Part shown: positions 21,969 to 33,755 of the stretch, in pieces | Position numbering within the stretch: position 1 is the first letter of the stretch | How the letters are laid out: the number at the start of each line of letters is the position of its first letter | Assembly (NCBI RefSeq): GCF_007655135.1 | Contig: NC_045127.1 | Span: 40,497,538-40,561,537, forward strand | Origin: Punica granatum | Taxonomy: Eukaryota > Streptophyta > Magnoliopsida > Myrtales > Lythraceae | Direction: 5' to 3' | Length of the DNA: 64,000 nt | The notes under the pieces: model-generated | Told to the model about the DNA's origin: nothing | Database searches by the model: none | The model's input: the letters and a program-made list of their open reading frames with translations, nothing else | Program-made: the position numbers and the translations under genes

Positions 21969-22521
21969 TGTTAAATTTCTTTCGGACTTACATGAACTTG
22001 GACTCAACTACAATTCAAAAGTTCAAGATGTCAAGTTGTGAGACCCATAAGCCCTCTATTTTCTCTTTCTTTGCCGGTGTGGAATTTTCCTATTCTTAAC
22101 ACCCGCCCTCACGTAGAATCTTTTGGTCCTTCTCACTCTCTTTGTCTACACATGCCACGTGAACCTTAATTACCCATCCTCAACAACTTACCTTGAGCCG
22201 GATTCTCCTTTCTATCGGACTCGGGCGTTAGCTATCTCGAGGTAGGCTTTTATCTTCCACACTCGAACGAGGGGGGTCAACTACTATGAGTCGGGCTTCT
22301 ACTTCCAGACTCGAACTTCACCGGCGTGGTGTGCGTCCTCACACACGAGCGCGTGCACGCCCCTAGGATCATTACTGTGGCTCTGAACCATGTTAAATTT
22401 CTATTGGACTTACATGGCTTGGGCTCAATTTCAACTCAAAAGCTCATGTTATCAAGTTGTGAGACCCATAAACCCTCTATTTTATCTTTCTTTGCCGGTG
22501 TGAATTTCCCTATTCTCAACA
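21969..22521 (-). mobile_element. Complete TRIM element, minus orientation
   Basis: LTRs 21969-22101 (133 bp) and 22391-22521 (131 bp), both TGTTAAATTTCT...CT(T/C)AACA. Near-duplicated flanks TTTTG (21964-21968) and TCTTG (22522-22526) match at four of five bases. The internal region is 289 bp, starts with CCCGCCCTCACGT (purine tract on the minus strand) and ends CTCTGAACCA, a decayed PBS. It belongs to the same family as 15509-16744. No coding capacity. Confidence 0.88.
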
Positions 22522-22526
22522 TCTTG

Positions 22527-23156
22527 TTTTAAAACGCGGAAGTATATTACTACGCTATACTATATTTCTGCATATTCTTCATTTTGGATGCTCCTTGGCT
22601 GGTGATTAGAAATGAGCTTGAAGATAGCAATATCATTTCACATAAATTTTCCCTGAAGATGACATGTATTTCATTTCAAATATTTCTGACGGACTAATAT
22701 TCCAAGTTTGTGTTATTAGTAGAACAAGCCCGGCCCTCGTCAATCAAGATACTAATGGCAGAACTTCCAAATAATCTACCAGGGCTAATGCCCCAGATAG
22801 GTTCATTCGAAAGTTGGAAGAATCATAGGAAAATTGTTGGCATAATAAGATAGGTAGAATTTCACCAGTTATCAGTTTAAATTTTTGGAATGAAGTTGGT
22901 CCAATTACTTATAAGGCAACTAAAATTTTAATAACTTCTTCTATCTAAGTAGATTGCGAACTTCATGTTTAGGATGTGTGAGAGTCATCCATAGCCCACA
23001 TTTTACAATTCAATAAATAAAATAGCCAAAGAAAAGAATTACTAACTTTGATTATCAATATTTCAACTTACAAGATTTATTTCGTTGCTCGTGTTTTTCA
23101 ACGAAAGGGAAGCTCTATTTCTTTCATCTTGCAACAGATAACAAGACTTGAAAAGC
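22527..23156. other. Intergenic, nothing recognised
   Basis: AT-rich sequence with no gene, tRNA or clear element that I can support. Confidence 0.4.
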
Positions 23157-23159
23157 TTA

Positions 23160-23391
23160 GGCCTTGTTTGGTTTCATAGTATTATTTTAGAATCACAATT
23201 CTAACTTAACTCTACCAATTACAAAACAAAATAAACCATACAAAGTAAAAGAGTGAGCCACATTTATACCACTTTTTTCCACAACAAAATAACATAACCC
23301 ATACAAAGTCAAATGGTGGGCCCCATTTATATCACTCTTTTTCAAAATCAAAATCTGATTTTAAAATTCTACTATGAAACCAAACGCAACA
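23160..23391. mobile_element. Tourist-like (PIF/Harbinger) MITE, copy 1
   Basis: Ends GGCCTTGTTTGGTTTCATAG and CTATGAAACCAAACGCAACA form an inverted repeat. They are flanked by TTA (23157-23159 and 23392-23394), the usual Harbinger target. Length is 232 bp. The interior has two related halves around CCACATTTATACCAC and CCCCATTTATATCAC. Confidence 0.85.
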
Positions 23392-23794
23392 TTAGAGTGC
23401 GATCTATTCCTAATATACAGGCTAAGCTTAGTTCTTCGTTAGCTGCTAGAAGTTTGAATTTTGATATACATAGTCTTCATAGGTTTTGTTTAATATTCTT
23501 TCGATAAGTGTAAGTTGTACAGTCTTTTAATTAATGAAATACACCATATATCCAAAAAATATATATCGAAGGTCTAAATGTAAGTATATTATGACGAATG
23601 TGTTGTTTGGTGGCCGGTAAAGTTTCATTCGCATATACAGCTAGCACAAGCACATATGTATATATTTTACAAGAATCAATCATTTGAAGAATATATAGGA
23701 CCAGCTGTGACATTTATGTCACATGCCCCCCGGAAACTAAAATTAATGAAAAAGCAAACTTATGAGAGCAAAGATTCTCCCCCGTTACCAACAT

Positions 23795-23978
23795 GGATTG
23801 ATTCACACGGTCGGCGCGTGTTCCCTTTAAGTAAAGGTCTCGAATTTGAATATTATAACAGGAAAAATCCATGATTGAGAAAGTTTTATTTCTTAGTGGA
23901 TAGACTTTGCTCGAATCTGAATTAGTTGGAGACTAATGGGATTCCGAGTGGATATATAACGGATGATGCGCACCAAAA
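23795..23978 (+). repeat. SINE-like dispersed repeat, copy 2
   Basis: Best copy of the family. A possible Pol III B-box-like AAAGGTCTCGAATTTGAAT is at 23833-23851, followed by the conserved body and a terminal CACCAAAAAAAAAA. The tRNA-like head is weak, so SINE is an inference. Confidence 0.5.
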
Positions 23979-25422
23979 AAAAAATGTTCCTCATTGGATG
24001 CCTCCTTTAAGCAAAATTAAAACAGACTTTGGCTACGCTGGACGTATCTTTCCAAGATTATTTGCACATATATTATATACACACGTAAATAATTTACTCA
24101 CATGTATGTTTTGGACCAACCCCAACTTGGACCAACCCCAATTCTTTGGATGATTATGGTAAGAAACAAATTAATGTATATGTTTGATCTATCTAGATAA
24201 ATACATGAGGCTACGTCCAATAGGATGATAAACGGCTGTTAGGAGCACCGGATGGGATGGGGTGAACAATAACGAGTCTCCAAGTCCCATGAGGCAAGCC
24301 TGTCCACTTTTGTATTATTATAAATAATCACTCCAATCTAGATTTAAAAAAAATTGAACGATTAGGTTTTGTCTTCAACCTCCCCCTCCATTTTTAGATA
24401 TACAAAAGGCAGTGTACGATTCCTGTAGTCCCGTAAAAAGGAAGTTGGGTATACCGTTTGAGCAAACATTCAGTGAGTATTACTCAATCACTTTTATTAA
24501 TAACATTCAATCAGAATGTATGTGTGTGATAAGTTGATTCTATAGTATTTTTGTATATTTCACTTATAAATATTTTGATTGGCTATTATTCATTCAAAGA
24601 ATGAACGAATAATACTCGTTTAATATTTAGTCATATAAGTTCTTTTTCTTGCTAATTTAATTAATGTGTTCTATACCGATAACGATAAGGATCTTTGCTG
24701 CATATGTTAGGACCATTTGCGGAATTACTTCTATATTATTCTTCTTACTCTCCACCATCAGAAAAGTGGTGCAAAACTTTTGTTTCCTTTTACTATTAAA
24801 ATATTGAAGATATTAGAAAACAAAGACATATTTAAGCGAAAAGATGCAGAGACAGAATGAGAGAATTAGAAAATATATACTGATCAAGAGAAGATAAGTG
24901 CAGGTAAGAATGGTGGTGATTGGCGTCAAAACCTATAGACCATACTTTTAATAAATTACAGTAGATAGATAGTTTAAAAATATTAAGTATAAATTCTCTA
25001 TAAGTATTAAATATAGTAAAAAAAGAACCTTGATTTAAGAATATCTATAGTGGATAAATTAGTGAAATAATCTTACCCAATATATATATACATATATATG
25101 TATAGTTAAATTAACCTACTGAGTCGGCTTGATAGTTAAGGGAAGCAACTTCCTTTAGTCGAAAAACCAAGCAGAAAAATACTTCATATTGTGTCACTTA
25201 TACGACCTCTGTCATGACCGCATTGAACTATCTTGTAGGCTTGTAGGATATTCACACGGGCCGTTTGGATCATTTGGCCAAAGTCTCGACACTCCTCGTT
25301 GCAAAAAAAAAAAAAAGGAAATGCATCTCAACAGAATATTTAACGTCACAATATATATCATGAAAAATAGGAAAACGCATCTCATCAGAACAAAATATTT
25401 TTCCCTAAAAAGATAAAGATAC
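23979..25422. other. Intergenic; possible degenerate MITE at about 24463-24650
   Basis: No gene. The words CAAACATTCAGTGAGTATTACTC and GAATAATACTCGTTTAATATTTAGTC form an imperfect inverted pair. A related single end, CCAAATATTGAATGAGTATTACTC, recurs near 48283. This suggests a small MITE family. Confidence 0.4.
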
Positions 25423-25425
25423 TAA

Positions 25426-25635
25426 TGCTGCATTTGGTTTCAAAATAGGATTTTAAAATCAGATTTTGATTTTGAAAAGAGTGATATAAATAGGGCCCAC
25501 CCTTTGATTTTGTATAAGTTATTTTGTTTTGTTGTGGAAAAATAGTGGTATAAATGGGGCCCACTCTTTCACTTTGTATAAATTATTTTATTTTGTTGTG
25601 GGTAAAACTAAGTTAAAGTAGCAAAATACATTTTC
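25426..25635. mobile_element. Tourist-like MITE, copy 2, truncated
   Basis: Inverted relative to 23160-23391. TGCTGCATTTGGTTTCAAAATAG and the GATTTTAAAATCAGATTTTG core match that copy's reverse complement. TAA precedes it at 25423-25425. The distal terminal repeat is absent after AAGTTAAAGTAGC. Confidence 0.75.
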
Positions 25636-27563
25636 TTCTAGGTTAATTTTTGTGTGTAATAAATATTTTGAAATTGTCCATACACATTGAAAGGATGGAG
25701 TTAAGAATATAATGACATTGATATATATATATACATATATATATAGATGTAAGTAGAATGAAAGTTTGGGAAATGTTAATTCACCTTATATCGAAAATCT
25801 AATGGACCACGACTACTCAAAATTCGAGTTAATCGTAAAGGGATAAAACTCCCACAATCATGGATAGGGGTCTGCGTATTACATAACACGAAAATAGCAA
25901 AGCACATATTGTGGCCATAACACAATATCTAATCAATTCGTTTTTGATGATCGCAAAATATTTAAATCCGGCCTCTATATGCTTGATGTGAAATGGAAGT
26001 TTGCTTATTGAAGCTCTAACTAGTCATAGAAGCGTGAAAACCCAATATATAGCATATTTTTACTGGAGTAAATGCCCTTTGCACATGCCCCCAATCTATT
26101 TGAAATGGAGCAAAGTGCACTTCCAGTTACTTTTCCAATTAGGGGTGAAAATGGGTGAGTGAATCAGTTTTTTAGTTAAAATTTTCGGGACCCGAGTCTT
26201 TTAGGTGGTTTTATCAAACCTAAAAAATCACCTATAAATCATTTGGAATGAAGAAAAACCAACAACTAGACGGTCCTCGATCTAAAAAGGAAAAGTTGTA
26301 AACTATAAAATAAAAAAAATGAAATTCATCAGTTATCTATCCAATAACAAATATTAGGATTATGAACAAGTACAACATCTAATTTAAATGAAATTTAAAT
26401 CCATCAACATAAAAGAAAGCATCGCCGAACTCAAAAGTATAACATTAAGGTTTTACTTTGCCTTTTTCAATTATTACCATAAATAGCTATTATAAATGTT
26501 ACATATATCATGTATTTATTAATAAATAAAATTTAAAATTACTATTTTTGGTTGGGTCGGGGACTGTCGGTTTTTAGATGTGGATTGCCATTTTTCGGCT
26601 CTATGTTTTTTAAAACCAATCCAAAAATTCATTTAGGTACAAAATCTCAAGTTTTTTGGGCGGGTAAGGTCAATTGTTTTGGTTTTTGGGTTTTAATTTT
26701 TTACTTATATTCTAATTTCCAATCACTTTTTCAGTCAAAATTATTTAGAATTTTGATAGTAATTTAAAATATTAAAGAGAAATTGAAAAGTAGAAAATAA
26801 AGAAAAGATAGAAGAATGTCTTCAGAGAGAAGAGAGAAAGAGAGGAGAGTTTGGAGAGAAGGTGCAGTGGTGGCTTGTGCTTGACCACCACCATAAAGGT
26901 CAGGTCGTCGAAGTCCCCAACAACAACCTCATTTGGGCGATGGTGGCCAAGTGGCGAGCCACCACTACATCCTTCAATCCCCAAGCCTCTCTCTTAAGGA
27001 GGATGAGAAATTTGCATAGTTTTCAACTTTTTCTTCACATGATTAGAAAAATTATATAATGCATATCAGAGTCAGGAACTTTTACCATGTGCATTTGTAA
27101 CCACTACTTTGAAAGATATAGATTTGGGAAGAGAAGGGAATGGTGGTGGCTCATTAGCCGGCCACCACCACCCTAGGCAAGGTCGTAGGTAGGCCTCGAA
27201 TAATCTGCCTTGGGTGTTGTTGGCCAAGCAACAAGCCACCACTACCTTGTTCCTTCCCTCCTCCCCTCTCTCTCTTACCTTCCTCTCTTGGGACGTTATT
27301 TTGTCTTTTTTCCCTAAATATTTGCATTTTTAAATTTTTGAAAGTAATTTATAAATTTTGATAATAAAAATAAATTAGTTCTTTTGTTGAGAAAATGGTC
27401 AGACAAGTAGCCAGAGTGCAATTTCTTTGTTTTTTTTTTAAAGAATAGGTCGGGATGTATAGTAATTTTTTTAATGTTGGGGTAGTTTGCTATTTGGCCC
27501 AAAAGTTTGGGGTGGTTTGCTAGTAGATCCAAAGGTTGGGCAAACTATTTTTTATTCTTTATA
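25636..27563. other. Intergenic with GC-rich direct repeat and decayed elements
   Basis: Two related ~105-bp blocks, 26862-26970 and 27139-27245, share GTGGTGGC...GGCCACCACCA..., AAGGTCGT and GTTGGCCAAG-AGCCACCACTAC. Near 26144 a hAT-like start TAGGGGTGAAAATGGG is followed by GGTTTTTGG-type motifs, but I see no matching right end. No gene is recognised. Confidence 0.45.
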
Positions 27564-27984
27564 TGGGTTTTTACCCCATATATCCCATGATTTTACATTT
27601 CCTTCAAATATATCCTATGCTTTTAAAATTATCAAAAATATCCCATGGTTACTAATTTTTTTCCAAATCTATCCCGGCGTTATATTTTCTATTAATGAAA
27701 CATAAGTAGGCTCAAATTTATCCCATGATTTTAATTTTTTTTTCAAAATTTTCCTATGGTCTTAATTTTTCTCTCAAATCTATCCTATGATTTTAATTTT
27801 TTTCTCAAATCTATCACAGATAAAAGGTCACAGTAGCAAGACCGTTAAATGTTGATAGAAAATATAACAGTGAGATAAATTTGGAAAAAAAAAATGTAAA
27901 CCATAGGATTTTTTTGATAATTTTTAAAGCATAGGATAGATAGAAAAAAAAGTGAAATCATTGGATATATGGTGTAATTTGTCC
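27564..27984. mobile_element. Mutator-like foldback MITE
   Basis: A 9-bp target duplication TTCTTTATA (27555-27563 and 27985-27993) flanks long inverted arms. The left arm begins TGGGTTTTTACCCCATATATCC. The right arm, read backwards, begins GGACAAATTACACCATATATCC, and both continue through ATGATTT, ATCCTATGCTTT and TTATATTTTCTAT. Internal tandem words TCTATCCTATGATTTTAATT are present. No coding sequence. Confidence 0.85.
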
Positions 27985-28223
27985 TTCTTTATATTGCGTG
28001 AACTAACTGTGCAACTGAAAGAGTCGCTTCAGTGCAGTAGCCTTGACCTGGATTGAAGAAATCTCAATGTGATTATCATCACATATAACTTATGCACATT
28101 TTTATTTTCGATTTCTCTCTCTTATTAAGTTCCTGAATTTTCACTGTTACTAAAAGAAAAATAGAACTATTTTAGTGCTCCATTTTTTTATTCGTTTTCA
28201 TCATATAACTTGACATGTTTTTT

Positions 28224-28887
28224 AGAGGACCACTTGATGAAGGTGGTTGTATCCTCCGTATTGCTTATGGGTTCAGCAGATCTGGGGATTTGGAGCATAA
28301 GGTTTCCCCATCTATGGTGAAATCCTAGGATTTTACTCTATGGACCAGGCCAGATGAAGATTTGTTCAAATTAATATAGATGGAGCAACTGATGGTAATC
28401 CGGGTCCGGCAGGAGCGGCTGGTCTTATCAGGGATTCTAATGGAACTTGGATAGCTGGTTTTATGCATAATATAGGGGTCCCTTCATCTTCGATAGCTGG
28501 GCTATGGGGAGTATGTTTTGGCTTGCTTACATGGTCTATTGGATGTCGGAAGCTGATTTTAGAAGTCAATTCTACGGTCATCAAGGTGCTTCTCATATGT
28601 CGTGAGGCTAGAGCACTTCTACTTTGCCCTATTCTTTCTGAATCTTGCCGTTTGATGGCAAGAGATTGGGAAGTCTTAGTGGTTCACACTTATAGGGAAC
28701 GTAACAGTTGTGTGGATAGGTTAGCGCACAAAGCTATCTCTTTACCTTTAGGTTTTCACTTTTCGAGTTCAATTTCTAATGGCCTAAGTCCTTTATTGCT
28801 AGACAATCTCACAGATGCCTCAATGCCTTGCTATTGTTTCTTTTAATTTATTTGGCTTTTGCCCCGTTATCTACCAATAAAATCTTC
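28224..28887 (+). mobile_element. 5'-truncated LINE with RNase H domain
   Basis: Direct repeat ACATGTTTTTT at 28213-28223 and 28888-28898 flanks it. A frame from about 28378 to 28843 reads as LINE-encoded RNase H: INIDGATDGNPGPAGAAGLI with the first catalytic Asp, then LEVNSTVIKV, then HTYRERNSCVDRLAHKA. The upstream part has stops. The 3' tail is CCAATAAAATCTTC rather than pure A. Confidence 0.82.
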
Positions 28888-28898
28888 ACATGTTTTTT

Positions 28899-30274
28899 CC
28901 TTTAAAAATGCCTCTTTCTTTATTTGGTCCTCTATCTATGATTATTTTTTCTATTTCCATTATTCCATCCGGTACCCTATCAAGGAAAAAACCACCTTTT
29001 TTTTTAAGGTAAAACTTTGTCTTTAACCTTTATTCAATTTCTTTTGAAATGTTTTGATTTTGTCCTAACTCTATGTTTTGGTTAAATCATGTAACCATTT
29101 GTCTACTTTAGTTCTATCATTTGATTTTCTATAAAAGATTATGAGATGGCATTTCGTGAAATAAAAAATTATTTTGTGAAAATTAAAGATGTTTAAATTA
29201 TTAAAAATAGAGAAGATGATGATCCTGAATCTATTGGAAAGAGAGAGATAGAGAAAGTGGTGGGACTCAAAGGCAGTCACCACGATTGAGGTAATAATCC
29301 GAAACTACTGAAATTAAAATTAATGCTTGAAAAAGAGAATAAGCAATAATAGTTTTTACAAGCACCTATAAACATGTCGAAGACAAAGTTAAAATCAACT
29401 AAACCATGGTTTTAAATTAATTCACCAGATAAAGCTTCTCCTTAAAGTTGATAAAAAAAATGGTACATATCCAACTGCCACTATAATCCCAAATCAAGAC
29501 TAATATGGAAAAAATATGTGCAATATTAAAGAGAGGATAAAGGCAAAAACAAAAAAAAAGGGAAAAAAGAGGATGAAATTGGAAAACAACTAAAGATAGA
29601 GAATCAAAATTTACTTTTCTTTTCTAATGAAAAATTGAATAAAACAATGACAATAGTCAAGGTAATAGATATAGAATTTAAAACAAAGTAAAATAAAATA
29701 GGAGTAGCACCACAAAAAGAGTAAATTGACAAATTGAGATATGCTTCCCCTCAATTAGGTTACTGATCCATATTTTACATCAATTGGATGCATGACTCCT
29801 TAAAGTACATCAATTGGGTCCTTTTTAAAAAGGAAAAAAAAAAAAAACATCAACCTAGTTCTTGACCTTTAATGGTAAATCATTTAGGTCTTTTTTTTGT
29901 CCACATCTTCTCGATTTTATCAGTTATCAATTAGACCATTTCATCAAAATTAAGAAGTGAATTGAAAACACCGAAACAATTTTTTATTTAATTTCATTCA
30001 TTTTATAGTCATTTCTTTCCTTTTTTTTTATTGAGTTCTCTTGTTTATATTGTAAAAATTGTGTTTGAAGGACTCTGATCCCTAAATCGCCAAACTGAAA
30101 AAATATGTTCAAGAACTAAGTTTGTTCCCCGATTGTGTTATAGTCATGCTACTCACATTGGTTCTAGATGCAATGAGTGAGTGAAAATGTGCATTTGAGT
30201 TAAAGTTGTGACTCGAGAAATATAGGCAGGAAGACCTAATTGATGTACTTGTAAGAATAGTTGACGTAAAAAAT
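28899..30274. other. Intergenic AT-rich repeat, partly a foldback split by a LINE
   Basis: From about 29710 the words CATCAATTGG(G/A)TCC and GACCTAATTGATGTAC recur. Their reverse complements recur at 31714-31880 (GACTCAATTGATGTGG, GATTGAATTGATGTG), so the LINE at 30284 probably entered an older foldback repeat. No gene. Confidence 0.45.
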
Positions 30275-30283
30275 AGGTTAAGG

Positions 30284-31704
30284 TACTTGGGCCTCCCCCT
30301 TGTTTGTGGTAAGGTCTCTACAAAAGATTGTTCAGCATTAACATATAAAAGATTACAGCAAGAATCAGGAGTTGGACTTCTCGTTTCCTATCCTACTCAG
30401 GGTGGTTACAACTGATTAATTCTGTGCTATTCAGTGTTGCTAATTTTTGGTGTTCCACTTTCATTCTTCCAAGAAAAGTGCTTAAGATGGTTCAGCAGAG
30501 ATGTACTCATTTTCTGTGTGGAGGTACTGAAGCTCTTACAAAAGGAGTTAAGGTTAACCGGTCTGATGTTTGTTTGCCCAAAAGTGAAGGGGGCTTAGGG
30601 ATAAAGGAGTTAAAGCAGTGGAACAAAGCTTGTGTCATATGAAATTTATGGCAGCTTCTCATCAGTGCTGGCTCTTTGTGGGTTGCATGGTTGCATCGTT
30701 ATCTTTTGCGAGGCAGAATTTTATGAATTGTTACACCCCAAGGAAATAATTCGTGGGGTTGGAAGAAGCTTTTGAAGGTAATAGAATTGGCTTGTCTGCA
30801 AATCAGACATGGAATTGCGGGTGGTCGCAAAATTTTCTTCTGGCTTGATAGATGGAATGATCTTGGGTTGATGACAGATCTTTGTCCGAGAGGCTTGCTT
30901 AGTCTTCCTTCTATCCATTTAAATCAATGGCTTCAATGTGTCTTCCAAGAGGGTAATTGGGTCTGACTGCGTTGCAGAAACAGTAGAGTAATTGATCTGT
31001 TTCATCTCATTCCATATGTTGTCTTTTGCTGTTCATGATAATGTCTTGTGGGACTCTAGATAGCATTTTAAGATTGCTGAAGTATGGCAGAACATAAGGC
31101 ATTAAAAGGGAAAAGTTACATGGCATAAATTGTTGTGGTTCCCAGGCCACATCCCGGGATTTCTTTCATCTCTTGGCTTTGTGTTCTGAATAAAGATCGT
31201 TTGCTGCAGTGGGTATTGAGAACACAATATTATCCCTTTGTCATGAAGATGTGGAAACAAGAGATCATTTGCTTTCCTCATGTACTTTCACGAAGTTTAT
31301 ATGGAGGAGCATCTGCTTGTTTCTACGGATCGATGGCCTTGGTACAGATTGGAATGCAGACCTCTGCCTGGCTTCTCAATGGAAGGGCAAGCGGTTGGAA
31401 ATCATTATCAGGAAGTTTTCTTGGACCTGCACTACTCATGCTATCTGGAGGGAAAGGAATCTTCGTATTTTCCAAAAGAAGCAGGACTTTATCGAAGAAA
31501 TTATTCGACAGAGATATAGGATACGGTGCATGGGAGAGTTAAGTCTTTGCCCAACTTTGCTGCTGAAGTTTCCGGTTGTTCTTTGGCTGACAGTTTTAGA
31601 TTAAGGGAGTTGATGTAATTAGTTGTTGGTCTTGTTGGTTACTTTCATTTCTCTTTGTAAATTTGTGGTTTACCGTTTAATCGAAGAAGCAGTTACCGGA
31701 AAAA
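30284..31704 (+). mobile_element. 5'-truncated LINE with RT end and zf-RVT domain
   Basis: Target duplication AGGTTAAGG (30275-30283 and 31705-31713) with a GGAAAAAA tail. In three plus-strand frames with stops it reads LGLPLVCGKVSTKDCSALTY, the RT thumb phrase VLKMVQQRCTHFLCGG, and LPKSEGGLGIKELKQWNKA. It then has the zf-RVT domain with CHEDVETRDHLLSSCTFTKF and IWRERNLRIFQ. It lacks endonuclease and RT catalytic parts. Length 1.42 kb. Confidence 0.87.
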
Positions 31705-31929
31705 AGGTTAAGGATCTAATTAATGTAAATTAAAATTCAAAGATTTAATTAATGTAATTCTAAATATCAAGGACTATTAAAAATACGTCAAGAACCGAAT
31801 TGCTGATGTAATTTTAAGAAGTCAGAGATTGAATTGATGTGAAAAGTAAGTCAAGGACTCAATTGATGTGGAAGATATCATGCAAGGATGAAATTATATA
31901 TTATAACTCTTAGAAAAAAAAAAAGCATA

Positions 31930-32155
31930 GCTAGAGCACCCAATGTGAACTTTTCAGCACGTGATTGAGAAGTGAAGATTGTTCACACTTACAAGAAAGG
32001 ATTCTGATGGTTCTTTGGATGTCCATATTTATGATTCTCCTCTTAATGGTTCAGGCCACTTTCTATTAGGAGATATTATTTATGTGTCTATTTCCCACTT
32101 TTGTTTAGTTTAATCTGTATTTAACTTCAGCCCCTAGTTCACCGAAAAAAATGTT
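31930..32155 (+). mobile_element. LINE RNase H tail fragment
   Basis: The frame around GCACGTGATTGAGAAGTGAA reads ARD-EVKIVHTYKKG, the same C-terminal RNase H phrase as the 28.2-kb LINE. It ends TTCACCGAAAAAAA. The 5' border is uncertain. Confidence 0.6.
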
Positions 32156-32655
32156 TACTTGTCCAGGAAACCACAAGCTTACATCTCAAAAGCTTTATAA
32201 GATATAACTTAATTCATTAAGAGAAGAATTAATGTGGTGACGTGTTCCATTGCTGTCCAATATCGAGCACTGGGATGGGCACACGACATTGTGCCCTCCA
32301 GCACCGATGCCACTAACCAGATTGTGGGAATTTATCTTATTCTTTTTCAATAAATATCATTCAAATGATTTCGTTAAGATTTAGTAGCTAATTTCGGCAG
32401 TGTGCATAGGATAGATGCAGTACCAAATCTGGTGCAGTGGATGGCATAATTCAACATCCAATGACAATGGCATATTTGGGTTTGCCACTATCCTACTAGA
32501 ATTGTTATTTTTTATCTTGAGAATGTTCACTTCTTTTATTCCAACCCTTTGGATTCCTCTAATATCTATATGTACTTTACTATCAATCCAACCAATACTT
32601 ATTATATATAAACTAATAGCATTCCTCCACCGAAAAAAATTAATAATATTCCTCA
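32156..32655. other. Intergenic, nothing recognised
   Basis: No supported gene. Two overlapping ~91-codon ORFs on opposite strands (32381-32696) have no domain. Confidence 0.35.
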
Positions 32656-33264
32656 CACTACTAGAAAAACCCTTATTAGAGACAAATAATGAGTGACAAT
32701 TATAATATTAGTCACTTTAATTCTCATTTTGAGACAAATACAATATATGTCTCTTATGTTAATTTTATTTGCATCTAAAAGTACCTAAAATTAATACTTT
32801 ACTAAATTACAAATCTATAACACAATTATTAGCAACAAATAAGTATTTTACCTGAAAAGAATAACTTTTAGAAACATATTAGTTGCAACATATAGAATAT
32901 TTGTCACTAAATATTTTTTTGAATGCAAAGACTTAATTGCCTCTAAATCCAATTTTATTTGCCCCTAATATATTCTTTTAGAGGTAAAATACAATTTTCT
33001 CTAAATCTAATTCTCATTTGCCTCAAACTTATGAAATCATACCTACAGAGTAAGTAGATAAAATGTTAAAAGTTCAATGGATTACTTTTACCTAAAATAA
33101 ATAATTTATTCAACATGAATTAAAGGATATTCAAATTACTCTCAACATAAGTTGAAAATATATTTTATTTATTTATGGATGTGAATTACATTATGTAGAT
33201 TTTGAATTAAATAAAATAGTATATTAGCATTCTTTTTGGGTATTTTACTTCATCTATTGTGTTT

Positions 33265-33453
33265 TCTTTTTTTGCTAACCCGGGGTGTTCAGGCTTCGCT
33301 CGACTAATTCCCGGGGCTCCGTGAATCTCTGGCGACGCACAGAGCGGGTAATTATGCCAAAGACGTTTCGGTGGCTCTAAGGGATTTCGAACCTAGGATT
33401 GGGTGGATACTAGAGCTCCTCCTTAACCACTAGACCAAACCCCTTGGAATTTC
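33265..33453 (-). mobile_element. tRNA-derived SINE inserted in the CACTA element
   Basis: A 14-bp perfect target duplication CATCTATTGTGTTT (33251-33264 and 33454-33467). On the minus strand it starts GAAATTCCAAGGGG. It has an A box TGGTCTAGTGGTTAAGG (33421-33437) and a B box GGTTCGAAATCC (33382-33393), and ends in AAAAAAAGA. This is the tRNA-head and tail layout of plant SINEs. The body carries GAGCCACCGAAACG and CCCCGGG words. Confidence 0.9.
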
Positions 33454-33683
33454 CATCTATTGTGTTTATATATGACTTATTACACAATCTTTTGGATAAT
33501 TTAACAATCTTCAACTTACCACCCGAGAATTAACAATATATATGCATAATGTTTGATTTACTATTATATGCATATTAATTATTTTCTTAATTTTAAATAG
33601 TTACATAAATAAAAATTTTACATAGTTATTGAGTCTTGAAAACAATATTACATATAAATTAAATGCAACTCAATTCAGAAATG

Positions 33684-33755
33684 CATTGGTGGCGAATTGG
33701 AAAAGGCGCGAGACTAAAAATAATATGCTAGAGGTCAAGAGTTCGAGTCAGGTTC
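33684..33755 (+). other. tRNA-like segment (pseudo-tRNA or SINE head)
   Basis: TTGGTGGCGAATTGG resembles a tRNA-Leu/Ser A-box arm and AAGAGTTCGAGTC (33737-33749) a T-arm B box, about 50 bases apart. It does not fold into a full cloverleaf by eye, so it is not called a tRNA gene. Confidence 0.4.

Noticed and set aside
15509..22521. TRIMs as Cassandra-type elements with 5S rRNA in the LTR
   Set aside because: No 5S rRNA box sequence is visible in any of the ~130-140-bp LTRs.
26144..26770. Complete hAT element starting TAGGGGTGAAAATGGG
   Set aside because: No inverted right end or 8-bp duplication could be found.
33684..33755. Functional tRNA gene
   Set aside because: A- and B-box resemblance only; acceptor and anticodon stems do not pair by eye, and it lies inside a CACTA element.
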